This document shows, in pieces, positions 1-6,327 of a stretch of DNA of 6,803 nt (position 1 is the stretch's first letter; each line of letters opens with the position of its first letter). The notes beneath the pieces were generated by a model. It did not search any database. It saw only the letters and a list, made by a program, of their open reading frames with translations, and had not been told where the DNA came from. The position numbers were made by a program, and so were the translations under genes. Source of the stretch: Nitrospinaceae bacterium (GTDB lineage: Bacteria > Nitrospinota > Nitrospinia > Nitrospinales > VA-1); contig JAJDBI010000268.1 of the NCBI GenBank assembly GCA_029261435.1, forward strand, positions 1 through 6,803. Direction: 5' to 3'.

Positions 1-565
1 ATAATGACAGAGCAACCCCTGCTACAAAAACCCAGCCCGCGAAATTAGTCAGAGGAATGTGAAAATATTCACCTTCTTCCCGATAAAAATATATTTTTCC
101 GAGAAACCAGCGATCCCCCAAAAATGCGGCTGGATCAATAATTACATCCAATAGCATACACAGGATGGAGGCCGAAACAATAACCCTGACTGAATGTTTG
201 AGAGGTTGGGTATCACCGAGGCGGATATCCAACCCATTTTTTATAAGTGGAGCCCACAGTAAAAGGCTCATGGTATAACTGACATAGATCAGAAACGAGA
301 ATGAAAGGGAATCCATGAATGGCACATTGCTGATCCACAATTCCTGATCGCGAGTGGTGTCGATGTAGGTGTAAAACCCAAAGGGAAAGCCGTTACGCGT
401 CGATGAGTATTCGCAGAGAAAAGCAACGAGATAGGCTAGAACCGTAAAACAAAGAGACCGCACTACGCCCATATTGAGGATAGCAATCGCTAGATAAAAA
501 GCGAGAAAAACAAAGACGTAGGGTCTGAGGAGAACAGTGCCCCATAAAAGAGAAATGATTTCCAT
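1..565 (-). CDS. Carotenoid biosynthesis protein, DUF422/CruF-like (partial, C-terminus off the left edge)
   Basis: This open frame has no stop before the left edge, so only the first 188 residues are present; family members are usually about 220-300 residues. It reads as a polytopic membrane protein, with hydrophobic segments near residues 12-30, 36-51, 85-106, 125-142 and 174-188. The polar motifs fit the carotenoid biosynthesis family PF04240: E52-Y-S-S-T-R-N-G-F-P-F-G63 followed by Y65-x-Y67, then D140-V-I-I-D-P145, then F168-H-I-P-L-T-N-F-A-G-W178. In known members (CruF) the enzyme hydrates the end-group double bond of acyclic or monocyclic carotenoids to give a tertiary hydroxyl, in the membrane. 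The ATG lies 4 nt after the hpnA stop with no visible Shine-Dalgarno, which suggests translational coupling. Family membership is well supported; the exact substrate and the CruF name are inferred. Confidence 0.8.
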   Translation of the reverse strand, partial: MEIISLLWGTVLLRPYVFVFLAFYLAIAILNMGVVRSLCFTVLAYLVAFLCEYSSTRNGFPFGFYTYIDTTRDQELWISNVPFMDSLSFSFLIYVSYTMSLLLWAPLIKNGLDIRLGDTQPLKHSVRVIVSASILCMLLDVIIDPAAFLGDRWFLGKIYFYREEGEYFHIPLTNFAGWVFVAGVALSL

Positions 566-569
566 AAAA

Positions 570-1553
570 TCAGACAGGGTTTTCTGTAAACCAATGCACT
601 GCTTGCTTGAGTGCGTCTTCAACCGGGTTTTGTGGCAGGCCGAGTTCTTGGACTGCCTTTGAAGCATCGAAGTACATAAAATATTTTGCCATCTTAACTC
701 CGGCTAAAGGGACTGCCGGCGGTTGGTGAGTGATAGCATCGGACATCCATTCGCAGGCAAGTCCGGCCGAATAGGCAACCCAGTAGGGCATTTTTATTCG
801 TGGTGCTTTGAGTCCAGTTAAAACCTCAAGAGCCATCAGAATTTCTTTCAGGGACATGTTTTTGTTGCCGAGAATATACCGTTCGCCCAGCCGTCCTTTT
901 TTCTCAGCCTGAATATGTCCACGGGCGCAATCGGCAACGTCGATCAGATTGAGTCCGGTATCGATATAGGCTGGCATCTTGCGGTTCATAAAATCCAGAA
1001 TAATTTTTCCTGTGGGTGTGGGCTTGATATCCCGAGGACCCACCGGGGTGCTTGGGTTGACGATGACTAGCGGAAGTCCTTTACCAAATAATTCGTGAGC
1101 AACCTGTTCCGCTTGATATTTTGATAACTTATAGTCGTTGCAAAGGGTCGCGGTGTTCATAGGTCGGTCTTCATTTGCAGGGCTGCCATCCTCCGCTAGT
1201 CCGATACAACCGACGGTGCTGGTGTAAACAACTCTTTCAACGTCGGCTTCCAGGGCACACTCAAGAATGTTGCGAGTTCCCTGAACGTTGATATCGTAGA
1301 TCATTTTTTTGTCGCGGCTCCATAGACTGTAGTAAGCCGCCGTGTGGTAGAGAGTTTTACATCCGATAAGAGCTGATTTTAATGATTCCCGATCGCGCAA
1401 ATCTCCATATACTAATTCGCAATCCAGGTCATCAATATTGCGGGTATCGGTGTTTTTTCGTATAAGAAGTTTGAGTGGGCGGCCGTCTTTCAGTAGCTCT
1501 CGAGCGAGAGCAGAACCGAGAAATCCGGTGGCACCTGTGAGCAGAGTGGTCAT
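570..1553 (-). CDS. hpnA: Hopanoid-associated sugar epimerase, HpnA-type extended SDR
   Basis: A complete 327-residue protein of the NAD(P)-dependent epimerase/dehydratase family. The Rossmann nucleotide-binding motif T6-G-A-T-G-F-L-G13 is at the N-terminus. An acidic D51 (GDLRD) follows the fourth strand, S112 lies in TSTVG, and the catalytic pair is Y141-x-x-x-K145. The stretch around residues 166-182 (NPSTPVGPRDIKPTPTG), MPAYIDTGLN shortly after it and GERYILGNKN further on are typical of the HpnA subfamily as I recall it. HpnA genes are known from hopanoid loci, but the exact reaction and substrate are not firmly established. The protein should be cytosolic. It starts 66 nt after the foldase gene with only a weak ribosome site, and ends 4 nt before the CruF-like gene, so it is probably the middle gene of a three-gene operon. 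No squalene-hopene cyclase gene is visible here. Confidence 0.9.
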   Translation of the reverse strand: MTTLLTGATGFLGSALARELLKDGRPLKLLIRKNTDTRNIDDLDCELVYGDLRDRESLKSALIGCKTLYHTAAYYSLWSRDKKMIYDINVQGTRNILECALEADVERVVYTSTVGCIGLAEDGSPANEDRPMNTATLCNDYKLSKYQAEQVAHELFGKGLPLVIVNPSTPVGPRDIKPTPTGKIILDFMNRKMPAYIDTGLNLIDVADCARGHIQAEKKGRLGERYILGNKNMSLKEILMALEVLTGLKAPRIKMPYWVAYSAGLACEWMSDAITHQPPAVPLAGVKMAKYFMYFDASKAVQELGLPQNPVEDALKQAVHWFTENPV

Positions 1554-1619
1554 GTTATATCGTTGAGATAAAGGCTAGCCCGGATGTTTAGATGAGTGAT
1601 GTGACTTCCTGCTCAAAAT

Positions 1620-2663
1620 TCAAAGGAGAACCTCGATTTTTGCCTGGTTTCCCAGGTCCTCGACGTAGGTCGTGAAGAGTTTCTGTGTTTCCTTTTTCAG
1701 CAGAAGGTTCATGATATCTGTTTTAGTGTCAGAGAATGGAATCAGCTTGCTGGGAATGATTTCATCTAGCTTGAGGATATGATAACCGAAATCGCTCTGA
1801 ATGATTCCACTGGTTTCCCCTTCTTTAAGCTTTTCCATTGTTGCAGAAATTTCAGGTAGAGTGCTGCCCGGATGAAGGTCACCGAGACGCCCTCCTGATT
1901 CTCTAGATGCCTCGTCTTCTGAAAAACGCTTGGCCAAATCAGAAAAATCCTCACCAGCTTCAACTTTTTTGAGGAGGGCCTCGATCTTTTCCTTGGCTTC
2001 TGAATTGATCATCTTTGTGATGCGTTCAGATTTTATCTGACTGGCCTTATCTTCAGGTTTATCTGCAGGGCTGAGGGTTGTTGTATGAATATGGCTCAAC
2101 CTATACAAGACCGGTTTGGTGAAACTGGCTTTATTTTCATCATAATATTTCCGGATTGACTCATCGCTGACTTTGACTTTTGGAGCGATTTCCAGACGCA
2201 TCAATTCGTCCTCAAGCAAGGTTCTTTGAATCTTTTCTTTCAAAGAGGCGATGTTCAAATGTTGAAACGCCAGAGCGGTTATGAATGACTCATGGCTGGG
2301 AAACTGGTCTTCAATATTTTTAAGTTGAAGGTTTACTTTGTCCTCTGTGATTTTGATGCCGAGGGATTTGGCTTTTTGAACTATCAGCTCACGTGCTACT
2401 GCAGACTTGAGTAATTCACGGGCAATACTGTATTCCTCTTCTGGTTTTATTTCTTTGCCCATTTGCTTGGATTGAAAACGAAAGGCGAAGAGCTCCCGCT
2501 GAAGAACTTCGGAGCCTAAAGCGACTCCATTAACCCTGGCCACCACTTGTGGAACCAATTTACCATTAAGGGTGAAAGGGGTATTCTTTTCTTTAGCGAT
2601 TAGACTTTGTGGCAGTGTGAGAAGAACCAGTAATATTAAAACTAACAGAGATTTAAGTTTCAT
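1620..2663 (-). CDS. SurA/PpiC-like periplasmic peptidyl-prolyl cis-trans isomerase (parvulin foldase)
   Basis: A complete 347-residue exported foldase. Residues 1-23 form a signal peptide (basic MKLK, a long Leu/Val core, probable cleavage after A23); there is no lipobox Cys. Residues about 38-170 form the helical SurA-N-like chaperone part, opening with VVARVNGVALGSEVL. Residues about 186-300 form one parvulin rotamase domain: Y187-R-L-S-H-I-H193, F240-S-D-L-A-K-R-F-S-E-D250, S256-G-G-R-L-G-D262 and F292-G-Y-H-I-L-K-L299. A C-terminal helix (about 305-347) probably packs back on the N-domain, as in SurA. E. coli SurA has two rotamase domains; this protein has one, with a charged insertion at about 197-222. 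The role is folding or chaperoning of secreted and outer-membrane proteins, which fits the porin just upstream. The ATG has only a weak GGATG about 8 nt upstream. SurA orthology versus a general PpiC/PrsA-like role cannot be settled from sequence alone. Confidence 0.88.
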   Translation of the reverse strand: MKLKSLLVLILLVLLTLPQSLIAKEKNTPFTLNGKLVPQVVARVNGVALGSEVLQRELFAFRFQSKQMGKEIKPEEEYSIARELLKSAVARELIVQKAKSLGIKITEDKVNLQLKNIEDQFPSHESFITALAFQHLNIASLKEKIQRTLLEDELMRLEIAPKVKVSDESIRKYYDENKASFTKPVLYRLSHIHTTTLSPADKPEDKASQIKSERITKMINSEAKEKIEALLKKVEAGEDFSDLAKRFSEDEASRESGGRLGDLHPGSTLPEISATMEKLKEGETSGIIQSDFGYHILKLDEIIPSKLIPFSDTKTDIMNLLLKKETQKLFTTYVEDLGNQAKIEVLL

Positions 2664-2691
2664 GAGAAAACATCCAAAATATTTAACATTG

Positions 2692-2730
2692 ACCTTACCC
2701 GGAGTAGACCTGCAGGTTACGAGGTAAGGT
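2692..2730. repeat. Nested inverted repeat in the foldase leader (operator or 5' UTR hairpin)
   Basis: A perfect 8-bp inverted repeat, ACCTTACC at 2692-2699 and GGTAAGGT at 2723-2730, flanks a perfect 10-bp palindrome, ACCTGCAGGT at 2708-2717. The inner palindrome extends with one mismatch or bulge on each side (GTAG left, TTAC right). Both symmetries are centred near 2711-2713. The outer arm sits where transcription from the TATAAT at 2735-2740 should begin. It could be a regulator's operator or a hairpin at the mRNA 5' end. No T-run follows on either strand, so it is not a terminator. Confidence 0.6.
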
Positions 2731-2734
2731 TTTC

Positions 2735-2762
2735 ATTATACCCTATTGATGTTTGAATTATA
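2735..2762 (-). promoter_or_regulatory. Probable -10 boxes for the foldase-hpnA-carotenoid gene operon
   Basis: Read on the minus strand, a perfect TATAAT lies at 2740-2735, preceded by GGG, and a second TATAAT lies at 2762-2757. Neither has a good TTGACA-type -35 at 16-18 nt. The proximal box would place the transcript start near 2728, giving a leader of about 65 nt that contains the nested inverted repeat. The position is reasonable because it lies between the porin terminator and the foldase start, but the missing -35 leaves room for an activator or for chance in AT-rich DNA. Confidence 0.45.
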
Positions 2763-2827
2763 TTTGATTAACAGAATGATAAATCGAGGACGCTGCCATA
2801 TTTGCATAAGAACGGGGTTCTTTAGGT

Positions 2828-2861
2828 AAAAAAAAACCCCCGGCCAAAAGGCCGGGGGTTT
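2828..2861 (-). terminator. Rho-independent terminator of the porin gene
   Basis: On the minus strand, 13 nt after the porin stop codon, a 9-bp all-GC stem (arms at 2850-2858 and 2837-2845) closes an exact 4-nt TTTT loop and is followed by an uninterrupted nine-T run (2836-2828). Three A-T pairs extend the stem base to 12 bp. On the plus strand the stem is followed by only three T, so it should act in one direction. It separates the porin transcript from the foldase operon. Confidence 0.95.
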
Positions 2862-2873
2862 GGAAAAGCAAAC

Positions 2874-4283
2874 TTAGAAGTTTACGTGGATCTGAGTGTA
2901 GAACCAATTTGCATCGTCTCCACCAACATTTGTTCTGATGTTTCTCATTGTTTGAGAAGAATTAAAGTTGGAAAAACCAACCATGATCTTGGTGTTAGCG
3001 TTATATGCGTTAACAACCGTTAGATCTATCTCAGAACCGAGGTCATTGCTATTGTTTCCAGCAAGTCCACTTTGTGTGTTACTGCCAGCAACACCCTCAG
3101 CCGTAAAGAACAAGTGGTAGTCAGCTTTTACTGTCCAACCCGGCATAGGGGAGATTTTTGCTTTAACGGCTACATCCTGCAGACCAAAACCATCTGTTCC
3201 ACCGGTAGTGCTGTTAGTACCAACACCGAGGAATACATCCTGCAAACCATAGAATTTATGGCCAGTGTCAAACAAGGTGTTGAAACTTTTGAACTCATTG
3301 TTTCTTGCATCTTCATCGGAAGTACCGGAAAGATAATCATACCAAAGAGTCAGTCCGGGCTTCATGGCGACATTATTGAAAGTCTTACCAATTCGAACAC
3401 CAAACATGTAGGCATCACGATCTACATTAGCGCCTGTGTTTCCAGCGCCAATATTTGCTTCGGCTGTGGCTCTTGCATCGCCCCACTGGTAGTAATATTC
3501 GCCACGGTAGTCAATGCCGTAAAGCTGTCCCGCTTGACGAAAACCAATGGTGTGGATGTCATCTTCCTGATTATTACAAACATTACTTACTGATCTTCCA
3601 CATCCATCATCCAAGTAGGCATAGGTGACTGATAGTTTACCGCCAAGGATTCCGGCATAGTTGAGGTATGCCAAATGAACGTTAGTATCATCATTATCGT
3701 TAGTGTCAGTAGCTCTTGATTCTTCAGATCCCTGAATGTATGCGTATGAAACCAAAATGTTGTCATGCTTGTGATTCAAACGGATAGCATCATGAGAGTT
3801 TTCACCCATGGTCCAAAGAGTGTCACCGAACAGGCGGTGCCCATCAAGAATCACTTCTTGTCGACCTACCTTCAAGTCTACAGGAAGAGTTGCAAAGTTA
3901 TTCAGGGTGAAATACGCCTCATGCACACCAACGCTGTTATCCAGGTCGTTAGCAGCGAATGAACCTGCATTGAGGTTACCGGATGGATCTGTTTGGCTGT
4001 TATTTGCTGCAGTCGATTCGAAGGTTTCACCCCATGTGCGGTTGCTTTGCAGCATGATGAACGCCGAAGTGCTGTCGTTAACCTTGACATTGGCATTGAG
4101 TCTAACGCGTGACTGGAAATAACTATCTGCTTCAGTTGTATCGTTGAAATCGTTTCGCTCCAGAACTTCATAACGAGTTAAAAGCTCACCGCCAAAGTTC
4201 ACATCTGCGGCCTGAGCTACCGTGGTCGCTACAAAGAACGCGGTGACCATGACAGCGGCGGCGGTTAAAAAATTCTTTTTCAT
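2874..4283 (-). CDS. Outer-membrane beta-barrel porin, alginate-export-like family
   Basis: A 469-residue outer-membrane protein. The ATG at 4283 is preferred over a TTG 15 nt upstream, because GGAGGA lies 7 nt before the ATG and overlaps the TTG's own reading frame; the protein then opens with a normal signal peptide (MKKNFLTAAAVMV..., cleavage near AQA25/A26). The mature part alternates amphipathic strands with Asn/Asp/Gly/Thr-rich loops and ends in ...IHVNF, with the terminal Phe expected for BAM-recognised barrels. Residues 31-60 (GGELLTRYEV...) and 139-169 (VGRQEVILDGHRLFGD..W, then HDAIRL) resemble the alginate export family PF13372. Many relatives of that family have nothing to do with alginate, and no alginate genes are present here, so the substrate is unknown; a general or anion porin is plausible. 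The only cysteines, C228 and C236, sit in one acidic loop. A strong ribosome site and strong terminator suggest high expression as a single gene. Confidence 0.85.
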   Translation of the reverse strand: MKKNFLTAAAVMVTAFFVATTVAQAADVNFGGELLTRYEVLERNDFNDTTEADSYFQSRVRLNANVKVNDSTSAFIMLQSNRTWGETFESTAANNSQTDPSGNLNAGSFAANDLDNSVGVHEAYFTLNNFATLPVDLKVGRQEVILDGHRLFGDTLWTMGENSHDAIRLNHKHDNILVSYAYIQGSEESRATDTNDNDDTNVHLAYLNYAGILGGKLSVTYAYLDDGCGRSVSNVCNNQEDDIHTIGFRQAGQLYGIDYRGEYYYQWGDARATAEANIGAGNTGANVDRDAYMFGVRIGKTFNNVAMKPGLTLWYDYLSGTSDEDARNNEFKSFNTLFDTGHKFYGLQDVFLGVGTNSTTGGTDGFGLQDVAVKAKISPMPGWTVKADYHLFFTAEGVAGSNTQSGLAGNNSNDLGSEIDLTVVNAYNANTKIMVGFSNFNSSQTMRNIRTNVGGDDANWFYTQIHVNF

Positions 4284-4290
4284 GCTTGTC

Positions 4291-4296
4291 TCCTCC
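4291..4296 (-). promoter_or_regulatory. Strong Shine-Dalgarno of the porin gene (decides the start)
   Basis: GGAGGA on the minus strand, 7 nt before the ATG at 4283. It is by far the best ribosome site in the window; the other starts have weak or no Shine-Dalgarno. It rules out the in-frame TTG at 4298, whose first codons would themselves be the ribosome site. Confidence 0.9.
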
Positions 4297-4298
4297 AA

Positions 4299-4488
4299 GT
4301 TTTGTTTAATGACTAACTACTTTGTTAAACTGTTTTATATATGTCCAGCAAACTTAAAACTTTGCGCATAATCCAACTAAATAAAAACGCGTAAATTCTA
4401 CGTTAAAGTACTACAAAACCAAATAAAAAACAATGGTTATTTAGTCTTTTTGCTAAATTTTTCACCAGTAAAAACCAAGCCAGTACTT
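4299..4488 (-). promoter_or_regulatory. AT-rich leader and promoter region of the porin gene
   Basis: This gap between the FG-GAP gene and the porin is clearly richer in A+T than the flanking genes. A TATAAA box lies at 4339-4334 on the minus strand, about 50 nt before the porin start, but no convincing -35 precedes it. Two small symmetric elements are visible: CGTA-5-TACG at 4390-4402, and GTTTAA/TTAAAC at 4304-4309 and 4325-4330, the latter between the TATAAA box and the Shine-Dalgarno. No clear terminator follows the FG-GAP gene; AGTAAAA/TTTTACT arms around its stop (4467-4473 and 4487-4493) form only a weak AT stem. The promoter position is inferred. Confidence 0.4.
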
Positions 4489-6318
4489 TTACTCGGCAGG
4501 CCATTCGTAGGTGGAAAAGGTGCTGTGTGTATTTTTCGTTACAAAGTCCTTATCTATACGGAGTGTATATACTCGAGCTCCCTTCCCACTTTTATGGGGA
4601 ATCACCCGGGAAGCTGCCATAAATCCCTTTTGTTTGCTGGACTCAAAGGCCTTTTCAAAGCCCTCTCCGGTCAGTCGCAGAAAGGATAAACCTGAGTTTT
4701 CCACAATAACCAAATCACTTAAAAGACCTCCTCCGAGTGTTTGGTTTATAGGTAACACAAGGTATCGAGCTTTGCCGATTTTAGCAAACTCCAGCCGTCC
4801 TTTAAAGCGAACTGATGTCCCCTGACGCACTCCTCCGGCATCTTCCTGCACACCGATCTCGATCAGACGTGGGTCATGGCCATAGTAATCACTTGATTTT
4901 ACTACTAGTCGACCTTTTGAGGAATATACTCTTAAGTGGTAACTATTGTCAAGTATTATGGTTTCTTCATCGCCGTCACTATTAAGGTCCTGTTGAGTCA
5001 GTCCATGAATGATAAAATGGTTTCCATATATATCCGGGGTGTTCAACTTTTTGCCTTGCTGGAACTTCCCTTTCTTAAAGATTACTTCTGTAATGGGCCC
5101 ACGAAAAGGGTCTTGGTACCCTGGACTTTGCGATATTAAAACAGGTTTTTCCCCCATAGGTCGGATGATGCGAAAATGCAAGTTGACATCTTTCCATATA
5201 TAGTGGAAACCTTTCTTCTTCGGCCGGGTTTCCAGAGCGAAAGATTCCAGCTTGCTACCCACCTTATTGGTAACAAAAATTTCATCCCGACCATTGCCGT
5301 TGATGTCTGCAACATCCACAGTGAGAAAATAGTTGGCTACTTTGTTGGTTTTAACCTGTGCGATTCTAGTTAAATAGCCTTTTTGGTTCTTAAAGATCAT
5401 GACTCGATAACGGTCGATGAGCACAATCTCGTTTTCACCATCGCCGTTCAGGTCACCGACATCCATATCGATTATTTCAAAAGAATAATCTTGTTTTCCT
5501 ACAAACTTTAAAACCTCTTTTTTATCACTAAAACTGGTTTGTGTTCCACGCTCTCGTTCTCTTGGGGCATCTGGAGTTGGCAGGTTTTCAGACATGATAT
5601 CTGCCTGTTTTTTCAGAGCTCCGTCAACCGCCGAAACCAGTTTATAGTTCAACGCCATTTTCCCCTTCACACTGCGGATACTGGGGATCAGGATGAAGTC
5701 GGCTTTTGTCTTGTCATGCAGTTTCTCCAAATTCCTCGATTGTAAGGCAGACTTGATGTTGAGTTTTTTCTCGATCATCCACAATCCTAAATCAAACGAA
5801 GAGACTTCAAACCGTGGGTGTTTGTTTAAACGGGATTCCAGATTGTAACGCAGGCGATCTGCATTGACTTTCTTTTTAGATTTGATTTGCGGTGGCGCAA
5901 CAAGAAACGAAAGTTTTTGAAATGGGCTTCTTACCCCGTCGCCTTCTTTCGGGAGCACCGTTGGGTCCAGGGCTCTGGCTCTGGAAAAATCTTTTCGTAC
6001 TTCCAGCACTTCCACTTCGCCAAGATCGGTTTCCTTGCGACCTACCTTCTTCTTGGTCACGGGGTGGAATAACTCTCGGCCATAACGGATGAGTTTTAAT
6101 CGGTCACCGGGCTCAACCGGCATCCCTTGCTTGAGGTCCAGGGTCAGGCCAGATCCTTCCACAGCAATCACATATCCCTCAAGAGGTGGGAACAACGACT
6201 CGATCTGGCTGACCATACGATCCAAAGACGCGCTCGACTGAGCCAGCGCGTTGCCGGGCACGATCAGGATCAAGGCAATGATTAAGGTTTTCAATATAGA
6301 GATACGCAAAAACTTCAT
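4489..6318 (-). CDS. Exported FG-GAP/VCBS propeller protein with FlgT-like N-terminal region
   Basis: A complete 609-residue protein. Residues 1-26 are a signal peptide ending ALA26, with no lipobox Cys, so it is probably periplasmic or exported. Residues about 46-117 look like the small beta domain of FlgT/CsgG-associated proteins: GYVIAVEGSGLTLDL, then M66-P-V-E-P-G-D-R-L74, then D98-L-G-E-V-E-V-L-E-V107. Residues about 134-245 look like an alpha/beta TolB-N/FlgT-middle type domain (RLRYNLESRL..., KADFILIPSIRSV). From about 270 on there is an FG-GAP/VCBS beta-propeller with three calcium-loop motifs: D289-L-N-G-D-G-E-N-E297, D338-I-N-G-N-G-R-D-E346 and D444-L-N-S-D-G-D-E-E452. Other blades are degenerate. 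It starts 9 nt after moeA, so the two are probably cotranscribed. The function is unknown; envelope scaffolding or ligand binding is inferred. FlgT similarity does not prove a flagellar role, and no flagellar genes are present. Confidence 0.8.
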   Translation of the reverse strand: MKFLRISILKTLIIALILIVPGNALAQSSASLDRMVSQIESLFPPLEGYVIAVEGSGLTLDLKQGMPVEPGDRLKLIRYGRELFHPVTKKKVGRKETDLGEVEVLEVRKDFSRARALDPTVLPKEGDGVRSPFQKLSFLVAPPQIKSKKKVNADRLRYNLESRLNKHPRFEVSSFDLGLWMIEKKLNIKSALQSRNLEKLHDKTKADFILIPSIRSVKGKMALNYKLVSAVDGALKKQADIMSENLPTPDAPRERERGTQTSFSDKKEVLKFVGKQDYSFEIIDMDVGDLNGDGENEIVLIDRYRVMIFKNQKGYLTRIAQVKTNKVANYFLTVDVADINGNGRDEIFVTNKVGSKLESFALETRPKKKGFHYIWKDVNLHFRIIRPMGEKPVLISQSPGYQDPFRGPITEVIFKKGKFQQGKKLNTPDIYGNHFIIHGLTQQDLNSDGDEETIILDNSYHLRVYSSKGRLVVKSSDYYGHDPRLIEIGVQEDAGGVRQGTSVRFKGRLEFAKIGKARYLVLPINQTLGGGLLSDLVIVENSGLSFLRLTGEGFEKAFESSKQKGFMAASRVIPHKSGKGARVYTLRIDKDFVTKNTHSTFSTYEWPAE

Positions 6319-6327
6319 AGCACCGAG

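Noticed and set aside
1766..1963. A 65-residue minus-strand frame inside the foldase gene
   Set aside because: It overlaps the conserved rotamase domain in another frame and has no motif or start signal of its own. The foldase frame is intact, so it is not a frameshift fragment.
3072..3593. A 173-residue open frame on the plus strand inside the porin gene
   Set aside because: It lies wholly antisense to a well-supported porin, has no ribosome site or recognisable domain, and its composition looks like reverse-complement read-through of barrel codons.
3902..4171. An 89-residue minus-strand frame inside the porin gene
   Set aside because: It is an out-of-frame shadow of the N-terminal third of the porin, with no family resemblance and no ribosome site.
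4284..4298. A TTG start five codons upstream for the porin
   Set aside because: Its codons coincide with the GGAGGA ribosome site of the ATG at 4283, and it would put acidic residues (MEETS) before the basic start of the signal peptide.
4299..4488. A sigma-54 (-24/-12) promoter for the porin
   Set aside because: Candidate GG and GC pairs in the minus-strand leader do not have the required 10-nt spacing and lack the full consensus.
4450..6092. Several plus-strand frames of 61-104 residues opposite the FG-GAP gene
   Set aside because: They overlap one another and are antisense to a continuous 609-codon gene with clear calcium-loop motifs. None has a recognisable start context or domain.
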